A DNA stretch of 64,000 bases from NCBI GenBank assembly GCA_020161405.1, contig JAIUOD010000003.1, positions 343,392-407,391 on the forward strand. Reading direction: 5' to 3'. This DNA comes from Pseudomonadota bacterium (GTDB lineage: Bacteria > Pseudomonadota > Alphaproteobacteria > Caulobacterales > Aquidulcibacteraceae). The position numbers and the translations under genes were made by a program. Each line of letters opens with the position of its first letter. Position 1 is the stretch's first letter. The notes below the pieces were generated by a model. The model was not told the DNA's origin, made no database searches, and saw nothing but the letters and a program-made list of their open reading frames with translations. This document shows, piece after piece, positions 47,803 to 58,462 of this stretch.

Positions 47803-48549
47803 TTATTGCACTTTTTGTGGTGCAGCTGGCTTTTTAGGTGCAGGTGTTGCGCCAGGGTTAGCTTGTGCAGGTGCTTCACGCGGAACTTTAACACGTGCAA
47901 CAGGAACTGTTTTAGTTGCAGAATTAAATTTTGCTAATAATTCATCAGAAACATCAACAGAATCAACAAAATAAGCAATGCTTTGTGGCGAAGCATTCAA
48001 TAAAATGTCAGCATTTTTTGACGCAACCAATGATTTAATAACTGGATTTAATGCCTTACCCAATTCACGGATTGATGCTTCGTCTGTTGCTTTAATATCT
48101 GCAACCGCAAATTGATAAAGCCTTGAAAAATCATTTTCTTTCTTTTGGTAAGCGTTTAATTGAGTTTGGTAATCGCCATATTTTTTCAAGAAATCACCAT
48201 CTTTTTGTGGAATGCCACCTTTATCAGTGATGCTTTTCTCTAGTTTTGCGATATCATCTTCAATTTTCGCAATACGATCTTGCTCTGCTTTAAGGGCATT
48301 AGCTTGTGGTTCAACTTCTTTTTGAATAGTTGCACGGATTTTATCCATTTCGCCAGCACGATATTTGCCCGCATCACTCATAAGTAATACATAAGTAATA
48401 TCAGCAACTAAAACAGGAGTACGTGCGCCAACGCTTGTAGCTGGTTTAGGCGGCTGAACACTTGCAATTGGTGCAGGTGCAGTTTGCGCCATAGCACTAG
48501 AAGCAACAAGGCCAAATGCAGTGGCACTTATCAAGATTTTTTTTAACAT
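47803..48549 (-). CDS. skp: OmpH/Skp-family periplasmic chaperone
   Basis: 248 residues from ATG 48549 (an upstream in-frame start at 48576 only adds residues before the signal peptide). Signal peptide MLKKILISATAFGLVASSAMA, then long helices with coiled-coil character (VEPQANALKAEQDRIAKIEDDIAKLEKS) as in the Skp tentacles, and a Pro/Ala-rich tail that is longer than in E. coli Skp. Carries unfolded outer-membrane proteins to BamA, which is encoded 36 bp upstream. Confidence 0.9.
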   Translation of the reverse strand: MLKKILISATAFGLVASSAMAQTAPAPIASVQPPKPATSVGARTPVLVADITYVLLMSDAGKYRAGEMDKIRATIQKEVEPQANALKAEQDRIAKIEDDIAKLEKSITDKGGIPQKDGDFLKKYGDYQTQLNAYQKKENDFSRLYQFAVADIKATDEASIRELGKALNPVIKSLVASKNADILLNASPQSIAYFVDSVDVSDELLAKFNSATKTVPVARVKVPREAPAQANPGATPAPKKPAAPQKVQ

Positions 48550-48585
48550 TTTTAAAACTCCCTTTGTGGGTAACACCCAATAGAA

Positions 48586-51027
48586 TTAGAAACTAGTCGA
48601 AGTAGAGAAACGGAAATTCTCTGGGCGGTCGTATGATTCTTTTAAGAATGGATAAGAGAAGTCAAAACGAACAGGCCCAAATGGCGATTCCCAAAACACA
48701 CTCAAGCCAGCAGAAGCACGTAATGCTAATCCATCACGTGTTGTGCCATAAATACCAGGGGCAATATCACCCTTATATTTATCGGCAGAATCAAGCAAAC
48801 CTAACGAACCAACATCCATAAATAATGCGGCACCAATTTTATAGCTTTCAGGAAGCGGTGAAGGAACCGAAAGTTCAAAAGTACCAATATAATAGGCTTT
48901 ACCACCCAATGCTTCGCCATTTATATATTTTGGCGCATCAGTACAGCCGGTTTTGGTTGTAGTATTGAAAGTACATTCAGCGCGCACAATACGCGGACCA
49001 ATACCAGCGATTTTAAAACCTCTAAATTCTTGGCCGCCTTTAAAGAAGCGATCACGAATTCTAACTTGGTCGCCACCATATCCCGTAATATAACCAGCGG
49101 ACAATTTAGCACTTGCAACCCAACCAGGTGCAATACCGTGATAAATGGCACTATTAAATTCATTGCGAATATATTTTACACCAGTTCCAATACCGGCAAA
49201 TTGCTGACTAAATTGAACATCCCAACCGCGTGTTGGGCGGAATGGCATATTTCTTCTATCCCAATCAAATGTATAACCAAGTAAAGAAGTCACATAATTA
49301 CCCGCAGACGAACAGATTGTGTCTGCGTTTGGAAGCAATACGCCATTAATATCATAGCAAGAGGAGCGCGGAACTTCGATATTATCTTTACGATACGTAT
49401 AATTAAGACCAAGATTCATATCTTCGCTTAATTGGAAACCACTACGTAAATTTAGACCAGTTGTATTAGAAATGAAGTTCGCATATTGCAAATAATCCGT
49501 CTGAACAGAGAAGATATCAATACCCGCGGCAATATTACGACCCATAAATCTTGGTTCAGTGAAGCGAATATCAACATTTTTAGAATATGCAGAAGATGCA
49601 ACCCTGAAGCGGAAGAATTGGCCACGTCCACGTAAGTTACGTTCGGTGATTGAAACGTCGACCTGATAAGCCTCTTGTGATGAATACCCTAAAGAGAATG
49701 CAAGCTCACCTGTTGGTTGTTCTTCAACCTTAACCTCAACCACGGTACGGTCGGGTAAAGAACCTTTTTTCTCATCAATATCAACCTCTTTAAAGAAGCC
49801 AAGTGCTTTTACGCGATTTTTTGAACTATCAATAAGAACCCTATTGAATGCATCACCTTCAGATAGTCTAAGTTCACGGCGTATCACATGATCAAGAGTT
49901 GCAGTATTACCGATAATATCGATACGTTCAATATAAACACGTGGGCCTTCATCAACATCGAATACAAGGTCAACAGTTCTTTTTTCACGATTAGGAACTT
50001 CACGTGGACGCACATCAACAAAGGCATAACCAGCAGCACCAGCAGCAAAAGTAATTGCCTCAACAGATTTTTCAATCTGGTCGCGTTGATATATCGCACC
50101 AGACTTAATAGGTACAACAGCTCGTAAAATTTCAGGCGAAAGGCGCGCTAATTGAGCATTAACTTTAACATCGCCAATTTTATATTTTTCACCCTCTTGC
50201 ATTGAGAATGTAAGCAAAAAGTCTTTTTGATTTGGGCTTAATTCAGCAATAGCAGAATTGATTGCAAAGTCATAATAACCATTGTTTAGGTAATATTTAT
50301 TCAATTCCTCGCGGTCATATTCCAATTTATCTGGATCATAATTGTCGCGGCTTGAAAAGAATTTCCACCATTTCGATTCTTGAGTTGCAATTACGCCCTT
50401 CAATTGGTCATCGCTAAATTGATTGTTTCCAATGAAATTAATCGCACGAATACCAGTTTTTGGTCCTTCTTTAATTTCGAAAACCAAATCAACGCGATTT
50501 TGTGGTTTTTCAATAATTTTAGGCGTAATTTGCGTAGAGAAATAGCCAGATTTACGATAAACTTCTATAAGTCGTTTTTTATCAGCTTGAACACGTCCGA
50601 CAGTAAACCAAGCGCGCGGTTTAATCTGAACCTCTTTTTCCAATTTTTCAGTCGTAAGATTGTGCTGACCTTCAAATAAAACTTGGTTTACAGTTGGGTT
50701 TTCTTTTACGTTTAAAACCAAAGTATTTCCAACTTGTTCAAATTGAACATCGGCAAAAAAGCCGGTCGCAAAAAGCGATTTCAACGAAGCATCTGCAAGC
50801 TCTGAATTAAAAGCTTGCCCAACGCCAAGTGCAAGATATGCAAGAATAGTTTCAGTTTCTACCCTTTGATTACCTTTAACTTCAATTGCTCTGATAATCG
50901 TTGGGCTTGGCGCAGTTGGCGCAACTGGTGCTGGTTGTTCTTGTGCAAATGCGGGCTTCCCAATCATTGCACATGTAAGCGCCATCACAGCAACACTATT
51001 CAAAACTATAAATCTTACGCTTTTCAT
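48586..51027 (-). CDS. bamA: outer-membrane protein assembly factor BamA
   Basis: 813 residues. Signal peptide (MKSVRFIVLNSVAVMALTC..., cut after AFAQ), five POTRA domains (about 40-440; the first begins IRAIEVKGNQRVETETILA), and an Omp85 barrel ending in Phe. The conserved loop-6 motif is present as QEFRGFKIAGIGPR. Inserts beta-barrel proteins into the outer membrane. Its 146-bp leader before ATG 51027 contains a two-level hairpin. Confidence 0.96.
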   Translation of the reverse strand: MKSVRFIVLNSVAVMALTCAMIGKPAFAQEQPAPVAPTAPSPTIIRAIEVKGNQRVETETILAYLALGVGQAFNSELADASLKSLFATGFFADVQFEQVGNTLVLNVKENPTVNQVLFEGQHNLTTEKLEKEVQIKPRAWFTVGRVQADKKRLIEVYRKSGYFSTQITPKIIEKPQNRVDLVFEIKEGPKTGIRAINFIGNNQFSDDQLKGVIATQESKWWKFFSSRDNYDPDKLEYDREELNKYYLNNGYYDFAINSAIAELSPNQKDFLLTFSMQEGEKYKIGDVKVNAQLARLSPEILRAVVPIKSGAIYQRDQIEKSVEAITFAAGAAGYAFVDVRPREVPNREKRTVDLVFDVDEGPRVYIERIDIIGNTATLDHVIRRELRLSEGDAFNRVLIDSSKNRVKALGFFKEVDIDEKKGSLPDRTVVEVKVEEQPTGELAFSLGYSSQEAYQVDVSITERNLRGRGQFFRFRVASSAYSKNVDIRFTEPRFMGRNIAAGIDIFSVQTDYLQYANFISNTTGLNLRSGFQLSEDMNLGLNYTYRKDNIEVPRSSCYDINGVLLPNADTICSSAGNYVTSLLGYTFDWDRRNMPFRPTRGWDVQFSQQFAGIGTGVKYIRNEFNSAIYHGIAPGWVASAKLSAGYITGYGGDQVRIRDRFFKGGQEFRGFKIAGIGPRIVRAECTFNTTTKTGCTDAPKYINGEALGGKAYYIGTFELSVPSPLPESYKIGAALFMDVGSLGLLDSADKYKGDIAPGIYGTTRDGLALRASAGLSVFWESPFGPVRFDFSYPFLKESYDRPENFRFSTSTSF

Positions 51028-51043
51028 TTAATACTCTTAAACT

Positions 51044-51088
51044 AACACTGTTTTCGAATAGCCAAGATTTTGGCAATTTCATAGTGTT
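51044..51088 (-). other. two-level hairpin in the bamA leader / rseP trailer
   Basis: Outer pair AACACT (51044-51049) / AGTGTT (51083-51088) encloses GCCAA (51061-51065) / TTGGC (51070-51074). It lacks a T-run on the minus strand, so it is not a standard terminator; it could be a processing site or a translation-control element. Confidence 0.4.
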
Positions 51089-51173
51089 ATTAATGGAAAA
51101 AGAAGTGATTTGTCATCATTATACAGGTTAATTTTCCGCAACAATACCAATTTCAATGATAATGTAAAACAAA

Positions 51174-52370
51174 TTAATGCCCAAATATCTTAAATAACCC
51201 AAATCTATCAAGGTCTTGTATCGTCGCAAACACGAATAAAAACATCAAACAAGCAAAACCAACTTTATAACTTGCGGCCTGAATATTATGTGAAACAGGC
51301 TTGCCTCTTAATGCTTCAATAGCCTGAAAAACCAAATGTCCGCCATCAAGAATTGGTAGAGGTAATAAGTTCATAAAACCAATTGCAATCGATAAAATAC
51401 TTGATAATTCAATAAGCCCGATGCCAAGTGATGCAACTTTATCAATGAAGCTTGCGTCTGGACCTGCACTATTAATGCTAGATTTTGCAACTAATTCTGC
51501 GCTTTGACCAATACCTAGCGGGCCACTTAGATGCCCCGGCGACATTGCACCGCGTAACAATGCGCCAATGAATTTAACCTGCATTGTTATTACTTCATAT
51601 ACTTTATTAACACTTTTGGTAAATGCACTAAATATATTGTATTTTTTCTCACTCAAGACCGAACGTTCTGAAGAGAAATTAATACCAAGGAAACCCTGTT
51701 TCTCTTTATCGCCAAATGGTGTTTCACGTTCTGTAACATTAGGCGTTACAACTAAAGGAACTTCAACGCCTGACCTGCGAACAATTATTTTAAGTTTTTC
51801 ACCGCCCGAAGTAACAACCATACGTTGTACATCTGATGCATTTTCAACAAAATTATTGTTAATTTTTACAAATTCATCACCAGATAAAAGACCCGCTTTT
51901 TGTGCCGCGCCGCCTTCCATCACTGTGCCGATTACAGGCTTTCTAATGGTTTCACCAAGGCTGGCATAAAGAATTGTAAAAACTAAAACTGAAAATATAA
52001 AATTGAACATTGGGCCAGCAATTGTAACCGATGAACGAACCCAAACTGGCATAAAATGGAATAATCCTTTTTTATCCTCAATATTTAAAACTTCAGCATC
52101 TTCATGAATATCATCTGGAAAAGAACTTGCGTCTTTATCACCAGTAAATTTTACATATCCACCAAGCGGCAGCATTCCAATACGCCATCTTACGCCTTGT
52201 TTATCGTTCCAAGCAGCTAATTCTTTACCAAAACCAATTGAGAAAGCATCAATTTTTACACCTAGCCAACGCGCAACTTGAAAATGCCCAAATTCATGAA
52301 CGAAAACCACAATTGACAACACAAATATAAAAGATGTCGCCCCTAATAGGAAATCTAAAACCGCACTCAT
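51174..52370 (-). CDS. rseP: RseP-type site-2 intramembrane metalloprotease
   Basis: 398 residues. Zinc motif H25-E26-x-x-H29 (VHEFGHFQVARWLG) in the first span, one clear PDZ domain (GGAAQKAGLLSGDEFVKIN, about residues 125-205), and the second active-site region NLLPLPILDGGHL with the ligand Asp. Cleaves membrane-anchored anti-sigma factors or signal-peptide remnants. Position between dxr and bamA is the conserved one. Confidence 0.95.
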   Translation of the reverse strand: MSAVLDFLLGATSFIFVLSIVVFVHEFGHFQVARWLGVKIDAFSIGFGKELAAWNDKQGVRWRIGMLPLGGYVKFTGDKDASSFPDDIHEDAEVLNIEDKKGLFHFMPVWVRSSVTIAGPMFNFIFSVLVFTILYASLGETIRKPVIGTVMEGGAAQKAGLLSGDEFVKINNNFVENASDVQRMVVTSGGEKLKIIVRRSGVEVPLVVTPNVTERETPFGDKEKQGFLGINFSSERSVLSEKKYNIFSAFTKSVNKVYEVITMQVKFIGALLRGAMSPGHLSGPLGIGQSAELVAKSSINSAGPDASFIDKVASLGIGLIELSSILSIAIGFMNLLPLPILDGGHLVFQAIEALRGKPVSHNIQAASYKVGFACLMFLFVFATIQDLDRFGLFKIFGH

Positions 52371-52387
52371 AAAAAACCCTATTCTAT

Positions 52388-53575
52388 TTATTTGGACAAT
52401 TCTTCAAAAGTTTTGGCGCGTGCCCATTCGTCCGCATTAAAAACTTCGCTCAAATCATTTAAGGCCACAATGTTACCATTTCCTTGCGCCATATCCAAAA
52501 TCTTGCACACTATTGTCGGAATTTGCATAAAAGGCAATTTACAATTCAGAAATTCATTGACCGCGACTTCGTTTGCTGCATTTAAAATTGTTGTTGCAGA
52601 CCCGCCAAGGCGCATTGCCAATCTTGCCAAACCCAGTGCAGGAAAACGATTATTATCGGGGGCGTGGAATTCTAAATTTCTAATTTGGGCCAAATTAAGC
52701 CTTGGGCTATCAATTTGAAGCCGATTTGGCCAACCCATACAATATGAAATAGGAATGCGCATATCAGGTGTCCCCAATTGCGCTAAAAAAGACCCATCTT
52801 TGTATGAAACCATTGAATGAATTATTGATTGCGGATGTATTAAAACATCAATTCTATCTTCTGGCATTTCAAAAAGCATCGATGCCTCAATTAATTCCAA
52901 GCCTTTATTCATAAGGCTTGCACAATCAACCGATATTTTACGCCCCATTTGCCAATTAGGATGCGCCACTGCCTGTTCTGGTGTGACATTATATAAATTA
53001 TCAATATTCGTATTTAAAAATGGCCCGCCAGAAGCCGTTAATATTAGTTTTTCAACCTCATTTGGGTTTTGCAAGACTTGAAAAATGGCATTATGCTCAG
53101 AATCAACAGGTAAAATTTTTGCACCATTTTGCTTTGCAGTTTTAAGAAAAACTTCACCTGCACAAACAAGACATTCTTTATTAGCAAGCAATATATTTGC
53201 GCCGCGTTTTGCCGCTTCAATTGTTGGCCCAAGCCCCGCCGCACCAACAATTGCCGCCATAATCATATCAGATTGCATTTGAGCAGCTTCGATAAGCGCA
53301 TCGGAACCAAAGCTAATTTTTATGCCTAAAGGCTTAAGTTCGCTAATTAGTTCATCGCCATGCTCTTTTTCGACCAAAACAACCATTTTTGGTTTAAATT
53401 TTTTTGCTTGCTCAATAAGTTGTCTATGTGCACGGTTTGCAGTTAAAGCGACAATTTCAAATTTAACATCGCCAATGCCATTGGAAAAATTATTATTAGT
53501 CTTCTCAATAACATCAAGTGTTGAACAACCGATTGAGCCAGTTGATCCCAAAATACTAATAGTTTTTATACTCAA
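52388..53575 (-). CDS. dxr: 1-deoxy-D-xylulose-5-phosphate reductoisomerase
   Basis: 395 residues. Second step of the MEP isoprenoid pathway. NADPH loop ILGSTGSIGCSTLDVI at the N-terminus, metal/substrate motifs LPVDSEHNAIFQ and SVDCASLMNKGLELIEA, and GTPDMRIPISYCMGWP. Overlaps cdsA by 4 bp (start/stop), so it is translationally coupled; supplies precursors that UppS uses. Confidence 0.96.
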   Translation of the reverse strand: MSIKTISILGSTGSIGCSTLDVIEKTNNNFSNGIGDVKFEIVALTANRAHRQLIEQAKKFKPKMVVLVEKEHGDELISELKPLGIKISFGSDALIEAAQMQSDMIMAAIVGAAGLGPTIEAAKRGANILLANKECLVCAGEVFLKTAKQNGAKILPVDSEHNAIFQVLQNPNEVEKLILTASGGPFLNTNIDNLYNVTPEQAVAHPNWQMGRKISVDCASLMNKGLELIEASMLFEMPEDRIDVLIHPQSIIHSMVSYKDGSFLAQLGTPDMRIPISYCMGWPNRLQIDSPRLNLAQIRNLEFHAPDNNRFPALGLARLAMRLGGSATTILNAANEVAVNEFLNCKLPFMQIPTIVCKILDMAQGNGNIVALNDLSEVFNADEWARAKTFEELSK

Positions 53576-54453
53576 TGCAAAAGCCCCGAAATTTGGGGAA
53601 TTAGAACAAATATTTGCAACATCAAAGCAACCGCAAAATGCCCATCAAGCCTATCTAAAAGACCGCCATGCCCCGGTATTAAAGAAGACGTATCCTTTAC
53701 ACCAAAAAATCTTTTAACTAATGATTCTAATAAATCGCCAACTTGGCATGAAATAGCCAAAACAAAGCCAACACCCATCCATGGCATTAAAGTTCTAAAT
53801 AATGATTTTGAAGGCAAATCTTGGTGGCCAAAAAGGATTTCAACACCATTCACTAATATGGAATACAGGCCAGCGGCCAAAGTGCCAACTATTATGCCGC
53901 CTATAAAACCCGACCATGTTTTATTCGGACTTGCAATTGGCATTAATTTTGGCCCTTTTAACCAGCGACCAATTGCATAAGCAGAACTATCCGTTGCCCA
54001 AACAACAGAAAACAAGCCAAAAATCCACAATAAACCCCATTGCGGATCCATCCGTAAATTTGCAAACGAGTATCCGCATAATGCAATATAGGTTGAACCA
54101 ATAATTCCAATCGCCCCGCCCCTCAAACTTGCAATACTAAGCGCGGATGCAAAAACAACACACGAAATCAATTGAATTTGCGGGTTGCCAATTACAAAAA
54201 GAAGACCACATATTGTAGAAATTATTATTGTAGTAATTCTTACTTTATTGCTTGCACTTGCAAGGCTTGCCCATTCATGCGCAGTTACGGCCATAATAAA
54301 AGCGGCGGCAATTCCCCAAAGCGGGCCCCCAATAATCGCAGCGCCCAATCCACCCGCCATCATCAAAAATGAATAAATCACGCGTTGTCGCAATTCACTC
54401 TTTGGTTTGACACCATCATTTGGTTGTGACGATGCATTAGCCTCCGACACCAT
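53572..54453 (-). CDS. cdsA: phosphatidate cytidylyltransferase
   Basis: 293 residues, about eight membrane spans. Makes CDP-diacylglycerol from phosphatidic acid and CTP. The CDS signature is present near the C-terminus (KRFFGVKDTSSLIPGHGGLLDRLDG). Start shares a base with the uppS stop; the end overlaps the start of dxr by 4 bp. Confidence 0.94.
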   Translation of the reverse strand: MVSEANASSQPNDGVKPKSELRQRVIYSFLMMAGGLGAAIIGGPLWGIAAAFIMAVTAHEWASLASASNKVRITTIIISTICGLLFVIGNPQIQLISCVVFASALSIASLRGGAIGIIGSTYIALCGYSFANLRMDPQWGLLWIFGLFSVVWATDSSAYAIGRWLKGPKLMPIASPNKTWSGFIGGIIVGTLAAGLYSILVNGVEILFGHQDLPSKSLFRTLMPWMGVGFVLAISCQVGDLLESLVKRFFGVKDTSSLIPGHGGLLDRLDGHFAVALMLQIFVLIPQISGLLH

Positions 54454-55199
54454 TAAATCCCCCCAAAACGGCGTTTGCGTTTCTTAAATTCATTTATCGC
54501 CATTTCAAAATCTTTTGTTTCAAAATCAGGCCACAAAACTTGTGTGAATACTAATTCTGAATAAGCACTTTGCCACATCAAAAAATTCGATAATCTTTGC
54601 TCACCTGCGGTGCGAATTATCAAATCTGGATGCGACCACCCTGCACTATTGAGATGTTTTTCAAAAGTTTCAATATCTATTTCATCGACCTTGATTTCAC
54701 CTGAAAGAACTTTGGTCGCAATAGCTTTGGTGGCATCTAAAATTTCCGCCTGTCCACCATAATTGAAGCAAATTACAAGTGTAAGTTTATTGTTGTTTTT
54801 TGTTTTTTCTTCAGCTTCATCAATCAGTGATAAAATTTCATTATTAAGGCCTTCACGGCGCCCTTGTATTCTTATTCTAACGCCGTTTTTATGGAGCGTT
54901 GTCAGATCATTACGCACAAATTGCTTTAATAAAGCAAAAAGACCATCAATTTCATCTTGCGGTCTGCGCCAGTTTTCAGTTGAAAATGCATATATTGTAA
55001 GGATTTCAATATTATAATTTATTGCGCAATGAACAATATTTCTTAGAGCTTCGACACCTGCATTATGACCAAAAATTCGTGGCATATGGCGCGCCTTTGC
55101 CCAGCGCCCATTACCATCCATAATAATCGCAACGTGTGAAGGCATTTCCCCTTCACACGTTTCATTTTTTTTTGAATCATCAGGTTCGATGCGTCCCAT
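54453..55199 (-). CDS. uppS: undecaprenyl diphosphate synthase
   Basis: 248 residues, cis-prenyltransferase. Catalytic Asp and phosphate-binding in IIMDGNGRWAKARHMPRIFGH; later motifs AFSTENWRRP and LIIRTAGEQRLSNFLMWQSAY are complete. Makes the C55 carrier lipid for peptidoglycan and polysaccharide export. Begins 1 bp after the frr stop. Confidence 0.96.
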   Translation of the reverse strand: MGRIEPDDSKKNETCEGEMPSHVAIIMDGNGRWAKARHMPRIFGHNAGVEALRNIVHCAINYNIEILTIYAFSTENWRRPQDEIDGLFALLKQFVRNDLTTLHKNGVRIRIQGRREGLNNEILSLIDEAEEKTKNNNKLTLVICFNYGGQAEILDATKAIATKVLSGEIKVDEIDIETFEKHLNSAGWSHPDLIIRTAGEQRLSNFLMWQSAYSELVFTQVLWPDFETKDFEMAINEFKKRKRRFGGI

Positions 55200-55200
55200 C

Positions 55201-55758
55201 TTAAACCTGCATAATCTCTTCTTCTTTTGTTTTTAATAATGCATCGGCCTGTTTAACAAATGAATCAGTTGCTTCTTGAACATTAAGAGATAGTTTTTTA
55301 TGCTCATCTTCTGAGATTTTGCCGTCTTTTTCGTTCTTCTTAAGCATATCCATGCCATCGCGGCGCACATTACGAATTGCAACCCTTGCTGCTTCTGCAT
55401 ATTTTGCAGCAAGTTTTACAAGGTCGCGGCGACGCTCTTCATTCAATGGCGGTATTGGAAGGCGTAAAGACATTCCATCAACAATTGGATTTAAACCAAG
55501 ACCAGAATTGCGAATAGCTTTCTCAACACTTACAACAGTGCCTTTATCCCACACAGTGACAACCAACATTCTTGGCTCTGGTGCTGATACTGATGCAACT
55601 TGGTTAAGTGGCACAGTTGAACCATATGCATCAACCATAATTGGATCAAGCAAATTAATGTTTGCACGCCCTGTTCTTAAACCCTGAAATTCAGATTTAA
55701 GGGATGCAAGCGCACCATCCATACGACGTTTAATTTCATCAATAGAAAAATCACTCAT
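55201..55758 (-). CDS. frr: ribosome recycling factor
   Basis: 185 residues from ATG 55758, the standard length of the family; an upstream GTG at 55770 would add four residues. Triple-helix bundle plus small domain, with [20 protein letters not shown] and the C-terminal half [17 protein letters not shown]. Splits post-termination ribosomes with EF-G. Confidence 0.96.
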   Translation of the reverse strand: MSDFSIDEIKRRMDGALASLKSEFQGLRTGRANINLLDPIMVDAYGSTVPLNQVASVSAPEPRMLVVTVWDKGTVVSVEKAIRNSGLGLNPIVDGMSLRLPIPPLNEERRRDLVKLAAKYAEAARVAIRNVRRDGMDMLKKNEKDGKISEDEHKKLSLNVQEATDSFVKQADALLKTKEEEIMQV

Positions 55759-55770
55759 AATCTTACTCAC

Positions 55771-56541
55771 TTATTTTCCACAAATTGTTGTACAAATACC
55801 TTGCCCATTAATTACTTGTTTTAATCTATCTTTTTCACGAATGTTAAAAACTATAATTGGGATTGCATTTTCACGCATCAAGCTAATGGCGGTAGCGTCC
55901 ATAATTCTTAGGTTTTTTTGCAAAACCTCAGTATATGATAAATTATCATATCTTGTTGCATTTGGATCTTTTTTCGGGTCGGCAGAATAAACACCATCAA
56001 CACTTGTGCCTTTATAAAGTGCCTCGCACCCCATTTCTGCGGCACGTAGTGCAGCACCAGTATCGGTTGTAAAGAACGGGCTTCCAACCCCTGCTGCGAA
56101 TATAACGACGCGCCCTTTTTCCATATGGCGTTGGGCGCGGCGTCTAATATATGGTTCACAAATACTTGAAACTTGAATTGCAGATTGAACACGGGTTGGA
56201 ACACCAATTGTTTCAAGCGCATTTTGAACCGCAAGTGCGTTCATAATCGTTGCAAGCATACCCATATAATCGGCTGTCGCACGTTCCATACCTTGTGCAG
56301 CGCCAGAAATACCACGGAATATATTACCGCCGCCAATTACAAGGCAAACCTCTATCCCTGAATCATATACTTCTTTAACTTCTTTGGCAAAGGCGGCACA
56401 AGTTGCCGGATCAATCCCAAAGGCCGAATCCCCCATCAAAGCCTCGCCAGACATTTTAAGTAAAATTCGGCGCTTTTTTATAGGGGCATTTATTTCCACG
56501 CTTTGATTAGGTGCACTGGATGCATTGGCATTTTCGGACAT
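55771..56541 (-). CDS. pyrH: uridylate kinase
   Basis: 256 residues from ATG 56541, the first start that gives a normal protein (MSENANASS...); an earlier frame extension to 56613 runs through the intergenic hairpin. Amino-acid-kinase fold: [37 protein letters not shown]. Phosphorylates UMP. Contains a short N-terminal extension (about 20 residues) rich in Asn/Ser/Ala before the conserved core. Confidence 0.95.
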   Translation of the reverse strand: MSENANASSAPNQSVEINAPIKKRRILLKMSGEALMGDSAFGIDPATCAAFAKEVKEVYDSGIEVCLVIGGGNIFRGISGAAQGMERATADYMGMLATIMNALAVQNALETIGVPTRVQSAIQVSSICEPYIRRRAQRHMEKGRVVIFAAGVGSPFFTTDTGAALRAAEMGCEALYKGTSVDGVYSADPKKDPNATRYDNLSYTEVLQKNLRIMDATAISLMRENAIPIIVFNIREKDRLKQVINGQGICTTICGK

Positions 56542-56616
56542 ATGAACCTCTAAAATTAACAATGCCACAAATGAATCATTTTGGCGAACAATAATTACTT
56601 CCTCTATTTGCACAAA

Positions 56617-56640
56617 GGGCGGTACGCAAGCGCACCGCCC
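56617..56640 (-). other. GC-rich hairpin between tsf and pyrH
   Basis: GGGCGGT (56617-56623) / ACCGCCC (56634-56640), the strongest stem in this operon. On the minus strand it is followed by TTTGTG, a poor T-run, so partial termination or RNA processing between tsf and pyrH is likely. Confidence 0.6.
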
Positions 56641-56664
56641 TAAATTAAACAGTTGTTCTTAAAA

Positions 56665-57582
56665 TTATGCGCCTTGAGTCATAGAAGCAACTTCAGCAGC
56701 GAAGTCATCTTCTTTCTTCTCAATACCTTCACCAAGTTTGAAAATCGCAAAGCCAGTTACCGCAGCTTTGCCACCAGTTGCTTCTTTAACAAAGTCAGCA
56801 ACGGTTTGGTCAGGGTTCATAACGAATGGTTGTTTAAGCAAAACAACTTCTTCTTCAAATTTGCGCATACGGCCTTCAATCATTTTCTCGATTACGGCTT
56901 CTGGCTTGCCAGATTCGCGTGCTGTATCGATTTGAACTTGACGTTCACGCTCAACAACCGCAGGGTCCAAATCATCAGATGACAAAGCCAATGGGCCAGT
57001 TGCCGCAACGTGCATTGCAACTTTACGACCGATATCAGTAAGTGAAGCTACATCGCCTTCACCTTCAACACCAACCAAAACGCCAATACGACCCAAGCCA
57101 TCAGAAACAGCAGAGTGAATGTATGGTGCAACTACGCCGTTTGAAACTGAAACTTTTGCCATGCGGCGCAAAGCCATATTTTCACCGATAGTTGCAATAA
57201 GGTTGGTCAAGAAGTCATTTACGCTACCTTCGCCACTATGTGCAGGTTTTGCAGACAATTCTTCAACATCATTTGCGCCCAATGCAATTTTTGTAATTGC
57301 AGATGCAGCAGCTTGGAATTGCTCATTGCGAGATACGAAATCTGTTTCCGCATTCAATTCAACAAGAACACCAGTAGTTCCCTCAACAGCAACACCAACC
57401 AAACCTTCCGCAGCAACGCGGTCAGCTTTTTTAGCAGCTTTTGAAAGGCCTTTTGCGCGCAGCCAATCGATAGATGCTTCTAAATCGCCATTGTTTTCCG
57501 CAAGGGCTTTTTTGCAATCCATCATGCCAACGCCAGTTTTTTCACGAAGTTCTTTTACTAAACTTGCAGTAATCTCGGCCAT
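56665..57582 (-). CDS. tsf: elongation factor Ts
   Basis: 305 residues. N-terminal UBA-like domain with [19 protein letters not shown], the core [10 protein letters not shown] motif, and the C-terminal dimerisation part with [14 protein letters not shown]. Exchanges GDP for GTP on EF-Tu. Second gene after rpsB. Confidence 0.97.
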   Translation of the reverse strand: MAEITASLVKELREKTGVGMMDCKKALAENNGDLEASIDWLRAKGLSKAAKKADRVAAEGLVGVAVEGTTGVLVELNAETDFVSRNEQFQAAASAITKIALGANDVEELSAKPAHSGEGSVNDFLTNLIATIGENMALRRMAKVSVSNGVVAPYIHSAVSDGLGRIGVLVGVEGEGDVASLTDIGRKVAMHVAATGPLALSSDDLDPAVVERERQVQIDTARESGKPEAVIEKMIEGRMRKFEEEVVLLKQPFVMNPDQTVADFVKEATGGKAAVTGFAIFKLGEGIEKKEDDFAAEVASMTQGA

Positions 57583-57616
57583 TGCCGATCTCCTTTATTT
57601 TAGAAATTATAAAATG

Positions 57617-57640
57617 TTTGGGTTAGGTATCTAACCCAAA
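57617..57640 (-). other. hairpin between rpsB and tsf
   Basis: TTTGGGTTA (57617-57625) pairs perfectly with TAACCCAAA (57632-57640). In the 68-bp rpsB-tsf spacer; CATTTT follows on the minus strand. Possible attenuator or processing site. Confidence 0.5.
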
Positions 57641-57650
57641 ATTGTGACGA

Positions 57651-58448
57651 TTAAGCTTCAGCGCTAGGTGCAGCTTCAACTTCTACAGCAACAGTTTCTT
57701 CAATCAATGCTTCAACAGGATTTACCGCTTCACCCAAATCAACACCCATATCAGATTGTGATTGCGCAAGGCCGTCTAAAGCTGCGCCAGCGATTAAATC
57801 AGCAAATAAAGAAATTGAACGTGCCGCATCATCATTACCAGGGATTGGCATATCAACTTCATCAGGGTCGCAGTTTGAATCAACCAAAGCGATAACAGGG
57901 ATACCCAATTTACGTGCTTCTTTGATTGCGATTGCTTCTTTATTTGTGTCGATTACAAACATCAAATCAGGAATGCCGCCCATATTTGCGATACCGCCCA
58001 ATGAACGCTCTAATTTTTCATATTCGCGTGAAAGGTTCAAAACTTCTTTTTTAGTTAAGCCTTTAGGGTTTTCACCTTGGGTCAAAGCTTCAACTTCGCG
58101 CATACGTGCAATTGATTTTGAAACTGTTTGCCAGTTAGTCAAAGTACCACCCAACCAACGGTGATTTACATAATATTGTGCGCAACGTTTTGCAGCATTA
58201 GCAACAGGGTCAGAAGCCTGACGTTTTGTACCAACGAATAATACGCGGCCACCTTTTGCAACAACTTCACGAACTTTTACCAATGCTTGGTGAAGCATAG
58301 GAACAGTTTGTGATAAATCCAAAATATGGATGTTTGCACGGTCACCAAAAATGTATTTTTGCATTTTTGGATTCCAACGGTGTGTTTGGTGACCAAAGTG
58401 TGCGCCAGCTTCTAATAGCTCACGCATAGTGAATTCAGGTAGTGCCAT
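57651..58448 (-). CDS. rpsB: 30S ribosomal protein S2
   Basis: 265 residues from ATG 58448 with AAAAGGA upstream. Conserved blocks [47 protein letters not shown] and [12 protein letters not shown] are complete. The open frame runs on to 58589, but that part is leader sequence. The C-terminal acidic tail ([20 protein letters not shown]) is longer than in E. coli, which is common in alphaproteobacteria. Confidence 0.97.
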   Translation of the reverse strand: MALPEFTMRELLEAGAHFGHQTHRWNPKMQKYIFGDRANIHILDLSQTVPMLHQALVKVREVVAKGGRVLFVGTKRQASDPVANAAKRCAQYYVNHRWLGGTLTNWQTVSKSIARMREVEALTQGENPKGLTKKEVLNLSREYEKLERSLGGIANMGGIPDLMFVIDTNKEAIAIKEARKLGIPVIALVDSNCDPDEVDMPIPGNDDAARSISLFADLIAGAALDGLAQSQSDMGVDLGEAVNPVEALIEETVAVEVEAAPSAEA

Positions 58449-58462
58449 AATAATAATCCTTT

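Noticed and set aside
53581-53600. GCCCC...GGGG inverted repeat resembling the terminators of this genome
   Set aside because: It is inside the last codons of cdsA, has no T-run, and dxr follows with a 4-bp overlap in the same operon.
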